NCBI GenBank assembly: GCA_958295665.1
Contig: OY282560.1
Coordinates: 312,771,236 to 312,835,235, forward strand
DNA from: Tipula vernalis
Lineage: Eukaryota; Arthropoda; Insecta; Diptera; Tipulidae
Direction: 5' to 3'
DNA length: 64,000 bases
Shown here: positions 50,370 through 63,276 of the stretch, piece after piece
Position numbering within the stretch: position 1 is the first letter of the stretch
Layout: each line of letters starts with the position of its first letter
Translations under genes and position numbers: made by a program
The notes under the pieces: model-generated
The model's database searches: none
What the model was told of the DNA's origin: nothing
What the model saw: only the letters and a program-made list of their open reading frames with translations

Positions 50370-51825
50370 CAATCAACGGCATCGGAGCACAATTGCCGAA
50401 GTTCGATCTTTGGAGCTCTGACTTTTTGGTCTATAGTTCAGGTGATTTTCAATAAATTTGAATTTTCTCCAAAATGTGTAGAAATATTCGAACGATCCAA
50501 ATGTCCGTTGGCATGATAATTACAGGGCTCAACGCCTATTGATAGAGGTATCAATCATCGGAATCGGAGCACAATTGCCGAAGTTCGCTCTTTGGAGCTC
50601 TGACTTTTTGGTCTATAGTTCAGGTGATTTTTAATAAATTTGAATTTTCTCCAAAATGTGTAGAAATATTCGAACGATCCAAATGTCCGTTGGCACGATA
50701 ATTACAGGGCTCAACGCCTATTGATAGAGGTATCAATCATCGGAATCGGAGCACAATTGCCGGAGTTCGCTTTTTGGAGCTCTGACTTTTTGGTCTATAG
50801 CTCAGGTGATTTTCAATAAATTTGAATTTTCTCCAAAATGTGTAGAAATATTCGAACGATCCAAATGTCCGTTGGCACGATAATTACAGGGCTCAACGCC
50901 TATTGATAGAGGTATCAATCATCGGAATCGGAGCACAATTGCCGGAGTTCGCTTTTTGGAGCTCTGACTTTTTGGTCTATAGTTCAGGTGATTTTCAATA
51001 AATTTGAATTTTCGCCAAAATGTGTAGAAATATTCGAACGATCCAAATGTCCGTTGGCACGATAATTACAGGGCTCAACGCCTATTGATAGAGGTATTAA
51101 TCAACGGCATCGGAGCACAATTGCTGAAGTTCGCTCTTTGGAGCTCTGACTTTTTGGTCTATAGTTCAGGTGATTTTCAATAAATTTGAATTTTCTCCAA
51201 AATGTGTAGAAATATTCGAACGATCCAAATGTCCGTTGGCATGATAATTACAGGGCTCAACGCCTATTGATAGAGGTATCAATCATCGGAATCGGAGCAC
51301 AATTGCCGAAGTTCGCTCTTTGGAGCTCTGACTTTTTGGTCTATAGTTCAGGTGATTTTCAATAAATTTGAATTTTCTCCAAAATGTGTAGAAATATTCG
51401 AACGATCCAAATGTCCGTTGGCACGATAATTACAGGGCTCATCGCCTATTGATAGAGGTATCAATCATCGGAATCGGAGCACAATTGCCGGAGTTCGCTT
51501 TTTGGAGCTCTGACTTTTTGGTCTATAGCTCAGGTGATTTTCAATAAATTTGAATTTTCTCCAAAATGTGTAGAAATATTCGAACGATCCAAATGTCCGT
51601 TGGCACGATAATTACAGGGCTCAACGCCTATTGATAGAGGTATCAATCATCGGAATCGGAGCACAATTGCCGGAGTTCGCTTTTTGGAGCTCTGACTTTC
51701 TGGTCTATAGTTCAGGTGATTTTCAATAAATTTGAATTTTCGCCAAAATGTGTAGAAATATTCGAACGATCCAAATGTCCGTTGGCACGATAATTACAGG
51801 GCTCAACGCCTATTGATAGAGGTAT
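50370..51825 (+). repeat. 728-bp (4-monomer) tandem duplication
   Basis: Copies are 50370-51097 and 51098-51825. Shared markers 728 bp apart are AACGGCATCGG with GAAGTTCG (50375, 51103), GGCATGATAATT, TATAGCTCAGG and TTCGCCAAAATG (about 51012 and 51740). The module is related to, but distinct from, the 4-mer at 25224-26505. Confidence 0.9.
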
Positions 51826-53828
51826 CAATCATCGGAATCGGAGCACAATTGCCGGAGTTCGCTCTTTGGAGCTCTGACTTTTTGGTCTATAGTTCGGGTG
51901 ATTTTCAATAAATTTGAATTTTCTCCAAAATGTGTAGAAATATTCGAACGATCCAAATGTCCGTTGGCACGATAATTACAGGGCTCAACGCCTATTGATA
52001 GAGGTATCAATCATCGGAATCGGAGCACAATTGCCGGAGTTCGCTTTTTGGAGCTCTGACTTTTTGGTCTATAGCTCAGGTGATTTTCAATAAATTTGAA
52101 TTTTCTCCAAAATGTGTAGAAATATTTGAACGATCCAAATGTCCGTTGGCACGATAATTACAGGGCTCAACGCCTATTGATAGAGGTATCAATCATCGGC
52201 ATCGGAGCACAATTGCCGGAGTTCGCTTTTTTGGAGCTCTGACTTTTTGGTCTATAGTTCAGGTGATTTTCAATAAATTTGAATTTTCTCCAAAATGTGT
52301 AGAAATATTCGAACGATCCAAATGTCCGTTGGCACGATAATTACAGGGCTCAACGCCTATTGATAGAGGTATCAATCATCGGAATCGGAGCACAATTGCC
52401 GGAGTTCGCTCTTTGGAGCTCTGACTTTTTGGTCTATAGTTCGGGTGATTTTCAATAAATTTGAATTTTCTCCAAAATGTGTAGAAATATTCGAACGATC
52501 CAAATGTCCGTTGGCACGATAATTACAGGGCTCAACGCCTATTGATAGAGGTATCAATCATCGGAATCGGAGCACAATTGCCGGAGTTCGCTTTTTGGAG
52601 CTCTGACTTTTTGGTCTATAGTTCAGGTGATTTTCAATAAATTTGAATTTTCTCCAAAATGTGTAGAAATATTCGAACGATCCAAATGTCCGTTGGCACG
52701 ATAATTACAGGGCTCAACGCCTATTGATAGAGGTATCAATCATCGGAATCGGAGCACAATTGCCGGAGTTCGCTTTTTGGAGCTCTGACTTTTTGGTCTA
52801 TAGTTCAGGTGATTTTCAATAAATTTGAATTTTCTCCAAAATGTGTAGAAATATTCGAACGATCCAAATGTCCGTTGGCACGATAATTACAGGGCTCAAC
52901 GCCTATTGATAGAGGTATCAATCATCGGCATCGGAGCACAATTGCCGGAGTTCGCTCTTTGGAGCTCTGACTTTTTGGTCTATAGTTCAGGTGATTTTCA
53001 ATAAATTTGAATTTTCTCCAAAATGTGTAGAAATATTCGAACGATCCAAATGTCCGTTGGCACGATAATTACAGGGCTCAACGCCTATTGATAGAGGTAT
53101 CAATCATCGGAATCGGAGCACAATTGCCGGAGTTCGCTTTTTGGAGCTCTGACTTTTTGGTCTATAGTTCAGGTGATTTTCAATAAATTTGAATTTTCTC
53201 CAAAATGTGTAGAAATATTCGAACGATCCAAATGTCCGTTGGCACGATAATTACAGGGCTCAACGCCTATTGATAGAGGTATCAATCATCGGAATCGGAG
53301 CACAATTGCCGGAGTTCGCTTTTTGGAGCTCTGACTTTTTGGTCTATAGTTCAGGTGATTTTCAATAAATTTGAATTTTCTCCAAAATGTGTAGAAATAT
53401 TCGAACGATCCAAATGTCCGTTGGCACGATAATTACAGGGCTCAACGCCTATTGATAGAGGTATCAATCATCGCAATCGGAGCACAATTGCCGGAGTTCG
53501 CTTTTTGGAGCTCTGACTTTTTGGTTTATAGTTCAGGTGATTTTCAATAAATTTGAATTTTCTCCAAAATGTGTAGAAATATTCGAACGATCCAAATGTC
53601 CGTTGGCACGATAATTACAGGGCTCAACGCCTATTGATAGAGGTATCAATCATCGGAATCGGAGCACAATTGCCGGAGTTCGCTCTTTGGAGCTCTGACT
53701 TTTTGGTCTATAGTTCAGGTGATTTTCAATAAATTTGAATTTTCTCCAAAATGTGTAGAAATATTCGAACGATCCAAATGTCCGTTGGCACGATAATTAC
53801 AGGGCTCAACGCCTATTGATAGAGGTAT

Positions 53829-54099
53829 CAATCATCGGAATCGGAGCACAATTGCCGGAGTTCGCTTTTTGGAGCTCTGACTTTTTGGTCTATAGTTCAG
53901 GTGATTTTCAATAAATTTGAATTTTCTCCAAAATGTGTAGAAATATTCGAACGCTTTTTGGAGCTCTGACTTTTTGGTTTATAGTTCAGGTGATTTTCAA
54001 TAAATTTGAATTTTCTCCAAAATGTGTAGAAATATTCGAACGATCCAAATGTCCGTTGGCACGATAATTACAGGGCTCAACGCCTATTGATAGAGGTAT
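53829..54099 (+). repeat. Fused monomers with a 93-bp deletion (182 + 89 bp)
   Basis: CGAACG (ending at 53953) is joined to CTTTTTGGAGC, with CG microhomology. The deletion crosses the monomer boundary and was not seen elsewhere in the window. Confidence 0.92.
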
Positions 54100-55373
54100 C
54101 AATCATCGGCATCGGAGCACAATTGCCGGAGTTCGCTCTTTGGAGCTCTGACTTTTTGGTCTATAGTTCAGGTGATTTTCAATAAATTTGAATTTTCTCC
54201 AAAATGTGTAGAAATATTCGAACGATCCAAATGTCCGTTGGCACGATAATTACAGGGCTCAACGCCTATTGATAGAGGTATCAATCAACGGAATCGGAGC
54301 ACAATTGCCGGAGTTCGCTCTTTGGAGCTCTGACTTTTTGGTCTATAGTTCAGGTGATTTTCAATAAATTTGAATTTTCTCCAAAATGTGTAGAAATATT
54401 CGAACGATCCAAATGTCCGTTGGCACGATAATTACAGGGCTCAACGCCTATTGATAGAGGTATCAATCATCGGAATCGGAGCACAATTGCCGGAGTTCGC
54501 TTTTTGGAGCTCTGACTTTTTGGTCTATAGTTCAGGTGATTTTCAATAAATTTGAATTTCCTCCAAAATGTGTAGAAATATTCGAACGATCCAAATGTCC
54601 GTTGGCACGATAATTACAGGGCTCAACGCCAACTGATAGAGGTATCAATCATCGGAATCGGAGCACAATTGCCGGAGTTCGCTTTTTGGAGCTCTGACTT
54701 TTTGGTCTATAGTTCAGGTGATTTTCAATAAATTTGAATTTTCTCCAAAATGTGTAGAAATATTCGAACGATCCAAATGTCCGTTGGCATGATAATTACA
54801 GGGCTCAACGCCTATTGATAGAGGTATCAATCATCGGCATCGGAGCACAATTGCCGGAGTTCGCTCTTTGGAGCTCTGACTTTTTGGTCTATAGTTCAGG
54901 TGATTTTCAATAAATTTGAATTTTCTCCAAAATGTGTAGAAATATTCGAACGATCCAAATGTCCGTTGGCACGATAATTACAGGGCTCAACGCCTATTGA
55001 TAGAGGTATCAATCATCGGAATCGGAGCACAATTGCCGGAGTTCGCTCTTTGGAGCTCTGACTTTTTGGTCTATAGTTCAGGTGATTTTCAATAAATTTG
55101 AATTTTCTCCAAAATGTGTAGAAATATTCGAACGATCCAAATGTCCGTTGGCACGATAATTACAGGGCTCAACGCCTATTGATAGAGGTATCAATCATCG
55201 GAATCGGAGCACAATTGCCGGAGTTCGCTTTTTGGAGCTCTGACTTTTTGGTCTATAGTTCAGGTGATTTTCAATAAATTTGAATTTTCTCCAAAATGTG
55301 TAGAAATATTCGAACGATCCAAATGTCCGTTGGCACGATAATTACAGGGCTCAACGCCTATTGATAGAGGTAT

Positions 55374-55547
55374 CAATCATCGGAATCGGAGCACAATTGC
55401 CGGAGTTCGCTCTTTGGAGCTCTGGTCTATAGTTCAGGTGATTTTCAATAAATTTGAATTTTCTCCAAAATGTGTAGAAATATTCGAACGATCCAAATGT
55501 CCGTTGGCACGATAATTACAGGGCTCAACGCCTATTAATAGAGGTAT
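55374..55547 (+). repeat. Truncated satellite monomer, 174 bp
   Basis: An 8-bp deletion turns GAGCTCTGACTTTTTGGTC into GAGCTCTGGTC. It occurs once in the window and lies just before the partial superunit C. Confidence 0.9.
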
Positions 55548-56457
55548 CAATCAACGGCATCGGAGCACAATTGCCGGAGTTCGCTCTTTGGAGCTCTGAC
55601 TTTTTGGTCTATAGTTCAGGTGATTTTCAATAAATTTGAATTTTCTCCAAAATGTGTAGAAATATTCGAACGATCCAAATGTCCGTTGGCACGATAATTA
55701 CAGGGCTCAACGCCTATTGATAGAGGTATCAATCATCGGAATCGGAGCACAATTGCCGGAGTTCGCTCTTTGGAGCTCTGACTTTTTGGTCTATAGTTCA
55801 GGTGATTTTCAATAAATTTGAATTTTCTCCAAAATGTATAGAAATATTTGAACGATCCAAATGTCCGTTGGCACGATAATTACAGGGCTCAACGCCTATT
55901 GATAGAGGTATCAATCATCGGAATCGGAGCACAATTGCCGGAGTTCGCTTTTTGGAGCTCTGACATTTTGGTCTATAGTTCAGGTGATTTTCAATAAATT
56001 TGAATTTTCTCCAAAATGTGTAGAAATATTCGAACGATCCAAATGTCCGTTGGCACGATAATTACAGGGCTCAACGCCTATTGATAGAGGTATCAATCAT
56101 CGGAATCGGAGCACAATTGCCGGAGTTCGCTCTTTGGAGCTCTGACTTTTTGGTCTATCGTTCAGGTGATTTTCAATAAATTTGAATTTTCTCCAAAATG
56201 TGTAGAAATATTCGAACGATCCAAATGTCCGTTGGTACGATAATTACAGGGCTCAACGCCTATTGATAGAGGTCTCAATCATTGGAATCGGAGCACAATT
56301 GCCGGAGTTCACTCTTTGGAGCTCTGACTCTTTGGTCTATAGTTCAGGTGATTTTCAATAAATTTGAATTTTCTCCAAAATGTGTAGAAATATTCGAACG
56401 ATCCAAATGTCCGTTGGCACGATAATTACAGGGCTCAACGCCTATTGATAAAGGAAG

Positions 56458-56588
56458 AGTTTTTGGTCTATAGTTCAGGTGATTTTCAATAAATTTGAAT
56501 TTTCTCCAAAATGTGTAGAAATATTCGAACGATCCAAATGTCCGTTGGCACGATAATTACAGGGCTCAACGCCTATTGATAGAGGTAT
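56458..56588 (+). repeat. 131-bp marker monomer (superunit C, first)
   Basis: It has the AAGAG scar, 15,875 bp after 40583. Confidence 0.94.
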
Positions 56589-58409
56589 CAATCATCGGAA
56601 TCGGAGCACAATTGCCGGAGTTCGCTTTTTGGAGCTCTGACTTTTTGGTCTATAGTTCAGGTGATTTTCAATAAATTTGAATTTTCTCCAAAATGTGTAG
56701 AAATATTCGAACGATCCAAATGTCCGTTGGCACGATAATTACAGGGCTCAACGCCTATTGATTGAGGTATCAATCATCGGAATCGGAACACAATTGCCGG
56801 AGTTCGCTTTTTGGAGTTCTGACTTTTTGGTCTATAGTTCAGGTGATTTTCAATAAATTTGAATTTTCTCCAAAATGTGTAGAAATATTCGAACGATCCA
56901 AATGTCCGTTGGCACGATAATTACAGGGCTCAACGCCTATTGATAGAGGTATCAATCATCGGCATCGGAGCACAATTGCCGGAGTTCGCTCTTTGGAGCT
57001 CTGACTTTTTGGTCTATAGTTCAGGTGATTTTCAATAAATTTGAATTTTCTCCAAAATGTGTAGAAATATTCGAACGATCCAAATGTCCGTTGACACGAT
57101 AATTACAGGGCTCAATGCCTATTGATAGAGGTATCAATCATCGGCATCGGAGCACAATTGCCGGAGTTCGCTCTTTGGAGCTCTGACTTTTTGGTCTATA
57201 GTTCAGGTGATTTTCAATAAATTTGAATTTTCTCCAAAATGTGTAGAAATATTCGAACGATCCAAATGTCCGTTGGCACGATAATTACAGGGCTCAACGC
57301 CTATTGACAGAGGTATCAATCATCGGAATCGGAGCACAATTGCCGGAGTTCGCTCTTTGGAGCTCTGACTTTTTGGTCTATAGTTCAGGTGATTTTCAAT
57401 AAATTTGAATTTTCTCCAAAATGTGTAGAAATATTCGAATGATCCAAATGTCCGTTGGCACGATAATTACAGGGCTCAACGCCTATTGATAGAGGTATCA
57501 ATCATCGGCATCGGAGCACAATTGCCGGAGTTCGCTCTTTGGAGCTCTGACTTTTTGGTCTATAGTTCAGGTGATTTTCAATAAATTTGAATTTTCTCCA
57601 AAATGTGTAGAAATATTCGAACGATCCAAATGTCCGTTGGCACGATAATTACAGGGCTCAACGCCTATTGATAGAGGTATCAATCATCGGCATCGGAGCA
57701 CAATTGCCGGAGTTCGCTTTTTTGGAGCTCTGACTTTTTGGTCTATAGTTCAGGTGATTTTCAATAAATTTGAATTTTCTCCAAAATGTGTAGAAATATT
57801 CGAACGATCCAAATGTCCGTTGGCACGATAATTACAGGGCTCAACGCCTATTGATAGAGGTATCAATCATCGGAATCGGAGCACAATTGCCGGAGTTCGC
57901 TCTTTGAAGCTCTGACTTTTTGGTCTATAGTTCGGGTGATTTTCAATAAATTTGAATTTTCTCCAAAATGTGTAGAAATATTCGAACGATCCAAATGTCC
58001 GTTGGCACGATAATTACAGGGCTCAACGCCTATTGATAGAGGTATCAGTCATCGGAATCGGAGCACAATTGCCGGAGTTCGCTCTTTGGAGCTCTGACTT
58101 TTTGGTCTATCGTTCAGGTGATTTTCAATAAATTTGAATTTTCTCCAAAATGTGTAGAAATATTCGAACGATCCAAATGTCCGTTGGCACGATAATTACA
58201 GGGCTCAACGCCTATTGATAGAGGTCTCAATCATTGGAATCGGAGCACAATTGCCGGAGTTCACTCTTTGGAGCTCTGACTCTTTGGTCTATAGTTCAGG
58301 TGATTTTCAATAAATTTGAATTTTCTCCAAAATGTGTAGAAATATTCAAACGATCCAAATGTCCGTTGGCACGATAATTACAGGGCTCAACGCCTATTGA
58401 TAAAGGAAG

Positions 58410-58540
58410 AGTTTTTGGTCTATAGTTCAGGTGATTTTCAATAAATTTGAATTTTCTCCAAAATGTGTAGAAATATTCGAACGATCCAAATGTCCGTTGG
58501 CACGATAATTACAGGGCTCAACGCCTATTGATAGAGGTAT
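58410..58540 (+). repeat. 131-bp marker monomer (superunit C, second)
   Basis: It has the AAGAG scar. It is the last monomer before the superunit D junction. Confidence 0.94.
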
Positions 58541-58613
58541 CAATCATATTCGAACGATCCAAATGTCCGTTGGCACGATAATTACAGGGCTCAACGCCTA
58601 TTGATAGAGGTAT
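58541..58613 (+). repeat. Truncated satellite monomer, 73 bp (superunit D copy)
   Basis: It has the 109-bp deletion junction of 37799-37871. It directly follows a 131-bp marker monomer, a neighbour it has nowhere else, which fixes the recombination breakpoint. Confidence 0.94.
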
Positions 58614-58977
58614 CAATCATCGGAATCGGAGCACAATTGCCGGAGTTCGCTCTTTGGAGCTCTGACTTTTTGGTCTATAGTTAGGGTGATTTTCAATAAA
58701 TATGAATTTTCTCCAAAATGTGTAGAAATATTCGAACGATCCAAATGTCCGTTGGCACGATAATTACAGGGCTCAACGCCTATTGATAGAGGTATCAATC
58801 ATCGGAATCGGAGCACAATTGCCGGAGTTCGCTTTTTGGAGCTCTGACTTTTTGGTCTATAGTTCAGGTGATTTTCAATAAATTTGAATTTTCTCCAAAA
58901 TGTGTAGAAATATTCGAACGATCCAAATGTCCGTTGGCACGATAATTACAGGGCTCAACGCCTATTGATAGAGGTAT

Positions 58978-59139
58978 CAATCATCGGAATCGGAGCACAA
59001 TTGCCGGAGTTCGCTCTTTGGAGCTCTGACTTTTTGGTCTATAGTTCAGGTGATTTTCAATAAATTTGAATTTTCTCCAAAATGTGTAGAAATATTCGAA
59101 CGATCCAAATGTCCGTTGGCACGATAATTACAGGACTAT
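58978..59139 (+). repeat. Truncated satellite monomer, 162 bp (superunit D copy)
   Basis: It has the same 20-bp deletion as 38236-38397. Confidence 0.94.
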
Positions 59140-61324
59140 CAATCATCGGAATCGGAGCACAATTGCCGGAGTTCGCTCTTTGGAGCTCTGACTTTTTGGT
59201 CTATAGTTCAGGTGATTTTCAATAAATTTGAATTTTCTCCAAAATGTGTAGAAATATTCGAACGATCCAAATGTCCGTTGGCACGATAATTACAGGGCTC
59301 AACGCCTATTGATAGAGGTATCAATCATCGGAATCGGAGCACAATTGCCGGAGTTCGCTTTTTGGAGCTCTGACTTTTTGGTCTATAGTTCAGGTGATTT
59401 TCAATAAATTTGAATTTTCTCCAAAATGTGTAGAAATATTCGAACGATCCAAATGTCCGTTGGCACGATAATTACAGGGCTCAACGCCTATTGATAGAGG
59501 TATCAATCATCGGAATCGGAGCACAATTGCCGGAGTTCGCACTTTGGAGCACTGACTTTTTGGTCTATATTTCAGGTGATTTTCAATAAATTTGAATTTT
59601 TTTCCAAAATGTGTAGAAATATTCGAACGATCCAAATGTCCGTTGGCACGATAATTACAGGGCTCAACGCCTATTGATAGAGGTATCAATCATCGGAATC
59701 GGAGCACAATTGCCGGAGTTCGCTTTTTGGAGCTCTGACTTTTTGGTCTATAGTTCAGGTGATTTTCAATAAATTTGAATTTTCTCCAAAATGTGTAGAA
59801 ATATTCGAACGATCCAAATGTCCGTTGGCACGATAATTACAGGGCTCAACGCCTATTGATAGAGGTATCAATCATCGGAATCGGAGCACAATTGCCGGAG
59901 TTCGCTCTTTGGAGCTCTGACTTTTTGGTCTATAGTTCAGGTGATTTTCAATAAATTTGAATTTTCTCCAAAATGTGTAGAAATATTCGAACGATCCAAA
60001 TGTCCGTTGGCCCAATAATTACAGGGCTCAACGCCTATTGATAGAGGTATCAATCATCGGAATCGGAGCACAATTGCCGGAGTTCGCTCTTTGGAGCTCT
60101 GACTTTTTGGTCTATAGTTCAGGTGATTTTCAATAAATTTGAATTTTCTCCAAAATGTGTAGAAATATTCGAACGATCCAAATGTCCGTTGGCACGATAA
60201 TTACAGGGCTCAACGCCTATTGATAGAGGTATCAATCATCGGAATCGGAGCACAATTGCCGGAGTTCGCTCTTTGGAGCTCTGACTTTTTGGTCTATATT
60301 TCAGGTGATTTTCAATAAATTTGAATTTTCGCCAAAATGTGTAGAAATATTCGAACGATCCAAATGTCCGTTGGCACGATAGTTACAGGGCTCAACGCCT
60401 ATTGATAGAGGTATCAATCATCGGAATCGGAGCACAATTGCCGGAGTTCGCTTTTTGGAGCTCTGACTTTTTGGTCTATAGTTCAGGTGATTTTTAATAA
60501 ATTTGAATTTTCTCCAAAATGTGTAGAAATATTCGAACGATCCAAATGTCCGTTGGCACGATAATTACAGGGCTCAACGCCTATTGATAGAGGTATCAAT
60601 CATCGGCATCGGAGCACAATTGCCGGAGTTCGCTCTTTGGAGCTCTGACTTTTTGGTCTATAGTTCAGGTGATTTTCAATAAATTTGAATTTTCTCCAAA
60701 ATGTATAGAAATATTTGAACGATCCAAATGTCCGTTGGCACGATAATTACAGGGCTCAACGCCTATTGATAGAGGTATCAATCATCGGAATCGGAGCACA
60801 ATTGCCGGAGTTCGCTTTTTGGAGCTCTGACATTTTGGTCTATAGTTCAGGTGATTTTCAATAAATTTGAATTTTCTCCAAAATGTGTAGAAATATTCGA
60901 ACGATCCAAATGTCCGTTGGCACGATAATTACAGGGCTCAACGCCTATTGATGGAGGTATCAATCATCGGAATCGGAGCACAATTGCCGGAGTTCGCTCT
61001 TTGGAGCTCTGACTTTTTGGTCTATCGTTCAGGTGATTTTCAATAAATTTGAATTTTCTCCAAAATGTGTAGAAATATTCGAACGATCGAAATGTCCGTT
61101 GGTACGATAATTACAGGGCTCAACGCCTATTGATAGAGGTCTCAATCATTGGAATCGGAGCACAATTGCCGGAGTTCACTCTTTGGAGCTCTGACTCTTT
61201 GGTCTATAGTTCAGGTGATTTTCAATAAATTTGAATTTTCTCCAAAATGTGTAGAAATATTCGAACGATCCAAATGTCCGTTGGCACGATAATTACAGGG
61301 CTCAACGCCTATTGATAAAGGAAG

Positions 61325-63276
61325 AGTTTTTGGTGTATAGTTCAGGTGATTTTCAATAAATTTGAATTTTCTCCAAAATGTGTAGAAATATTCGAACGAT
61401 CCAAATGTCCGTTGGCACGATAATTACAGGGCTCAACGCCTATTGATAGAGGTATCAATCATCGGAATCGGAGCACAATTGCCGGAGTTCGCTTTTTGGA
61501 GCTCTGACTTTTTGGTCTATAGTTCAGGTGATTTTCAATAAATTTGAATTTTCTCCAAAATGTGTAGAAATATTCGAACGATCCAAATGTCCGTTGGCAC
61601 GATAATTACAGGGCTCAACGCCTATTGTTCGAGGTATCAATCATCGGAATCGGAGCACAATTGCCGGAGTTCGCTTTTTGGAGTTCTGACTTTTTGGTCT
61701 ATAGTTCAGGTGATTTTCAATAAATTTGAATTTTCTCCAAAATGTGTAGAAATATTCGAACGATCCAAATGTCCGTTGGCACGATAATTACAGGGCTCAA
61801 CGCCTATTGATAGAGGTATCAATCATCGGCATCGGAGCACAATTGCCGGAGTTCGCTTTTTGGAGCTCTGACTTTTTGGTCTATAGTTCAGGTGATTTTC
61901 AATAAATTTGAATTTTCTCCAAAATGTGTAGAAATATTCGAACGATCCAAATGTCCGTTGACACGATAATTACAGGGCTCAATGCCTATTGATAGAGGTA
62001 TCAATCATCGGCATCGGAGCACAATTGCCGGAGTTCGCTCTTTGGAGCTCTGACTTTTTGGTCTATAGTTCAGGTGATTTTCAATAAATTTGAATTTTCT
62101 CCAAAATGTGTAGAAATATTCGAACGATCCAAATGTCCGTTGGCACGATAATTACAGGGCTCAACGCCTATTGACAGAGGTATCAATCATCGGAATCGGA
62201 GCACAATTGCCGGAGTTCGCTCTTTGGAGCTCTGACTTTTTGGTCTATAGTTCAGGTGATTTTCAATAAATTTGAATTTTCTCCAAAATGTGTAGAAATA
62301 TTCGAATGATCCAAATGTCCGTTGGCACGATAATTACAGGGCTCAACGCCTATTGATAGAGGTATCAATCATCGGCATCGGAGCGCAATTGCCGGAGTTC
62401 GCTCTTTGGAGCTCTGACTTTTTGGTCTATAGTTCAGGTGATTTTCAATAAATTTGAATTTTCTCCAAAATGTGTAGAAATATTCGAACGATCCAAATGT
62501 CCGTTGGCACGATAATTACAGGGCTCAACGCCTATTGATAGAGGTATCAATCATCGGCATCGGAGCACAATTGCCGGAGTTCGCTTTTTTGGAGCTCTGA
62601 CTTTTTGGTCTATAGTTCAGGTGATTTTCAATAAATTTGAATTTTCTCCAAAATGTGTAGAAATATTCGAACGATCCAAATGTCCGTTGGCACGATAATT
62701 ACAGGGCTCAACGCCTATTGATAGAGGTATCAATCATCGGAATCGGAGCACAATTGCCGGAGTTCGCTCTTTGAAGCTCTGACTTTTTGGTCTATAGTTC
62801 GGGTGATTTTCAATAAATTTGAATTTTCTCCAAAATGTGTAGAAATATTCGAACGATCCAAATGTCCGTTGGCACGATAATTACAGGGCTCAACGCCTAT
62901 TGATAGAGGTATCAATCATCGGAATCGGAGCACAATTGCCGGAGTTCGCTCTTTGGAGCTCTGACTTTTTGGTCTATCGTTCAGGTGATTTTCAATAAAT
63001 TTGAATTTTCTCCAAAATGTGTAGAAATATTCGAACGATCCAAATGTCCGTTGGCACGATAATTACAGGGCTCAACGCCTATTGATAGAGGTCTCAATCA
63101 TTGGAATCGGAGCACAATTGCCGGAGTTCACTCTTTGGAGCTCTGACTCTTTGGTCTATAGTTCAGGTGATTTTCAATAAATTTGAATTTTCTCCAAAAT
63201 GTGTAGAAATATTAAAACGATCCAAATGTCCGTTGGCACGATAATTACAGGGCTCAACGCCTATTGATAAAGGAAG
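61325..63276 (+). repeat. 1952-bp, 11-monomer higher-order repeat (superunit D)
   Basis: This runs between the 131-bp markers at 61325-61455 and 63277-63407. Its variant order is the same as at 40583-42534. Confidence 0.93.

Larger units (their letters stand above)
43212..55800 (+). repeat. 182-bp satellite, shuffled and homogeneous zone between superunit copies
   Basis: From 43.2 to 48.9 kb, fragments of the 11-mer repeat appear in altered order and spacing, with marker monomers at 45034 and 47518 and a 162-bp monomer at 45893. From 48.9 to 55.8 kb monomers are close to consensus with few diagnostic changes. Singletons include GTTGGCTCTTTAGAGC with an extra C (GGTCCTATCG) near 44.16 kb, GGCATCAAAAGCGCAATAG near 46.25 kb and a 178-bp monomer at 46602-46779. 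No gene is present. Confidence 0.95.
55800..58540 (+). repeat. Partial superunit C
   Basis: Markers match superunit B at offset 15,875: GTATAGAAATATTTG at 55836 (39961), TCTTTGAAGC at 57901 (42026), and the 131-bp markers at 56458 and 58410, again 1952 bp apart. Some variants differ from B (ATTGATTGAGG in place of ATTGTTCGAGG, ATTGATAGAGG in place of ATTGATGGAGG), so it is less close to B than D is. It ends exactly at the end of a 131-bp marker monomer. Confidence 0.9.

Noticed and set aside
32553..61787. Three identical 75-codon plus-strand open frames (32553, 40818, 61560)
   Set aside because: They arise from the ATTGTTCGAGG variant that removes a stop in three copies of the same higher-order repeat. 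Identity reflects recent duplication of the block and is no evidence of coding selection.
22877..62915. Recurring 60-61 codon minus-strand open frames (start MIPLSIGVEP) in many monomers
   Set aside because: They are readings of the satellite itself. Each spans about one monomer, starts and ends in neighbouring copies, and appears only where a substitution removes a stop (for example TTCGGGTG). 182 is not divisible by 3, so no continuous frame exists.
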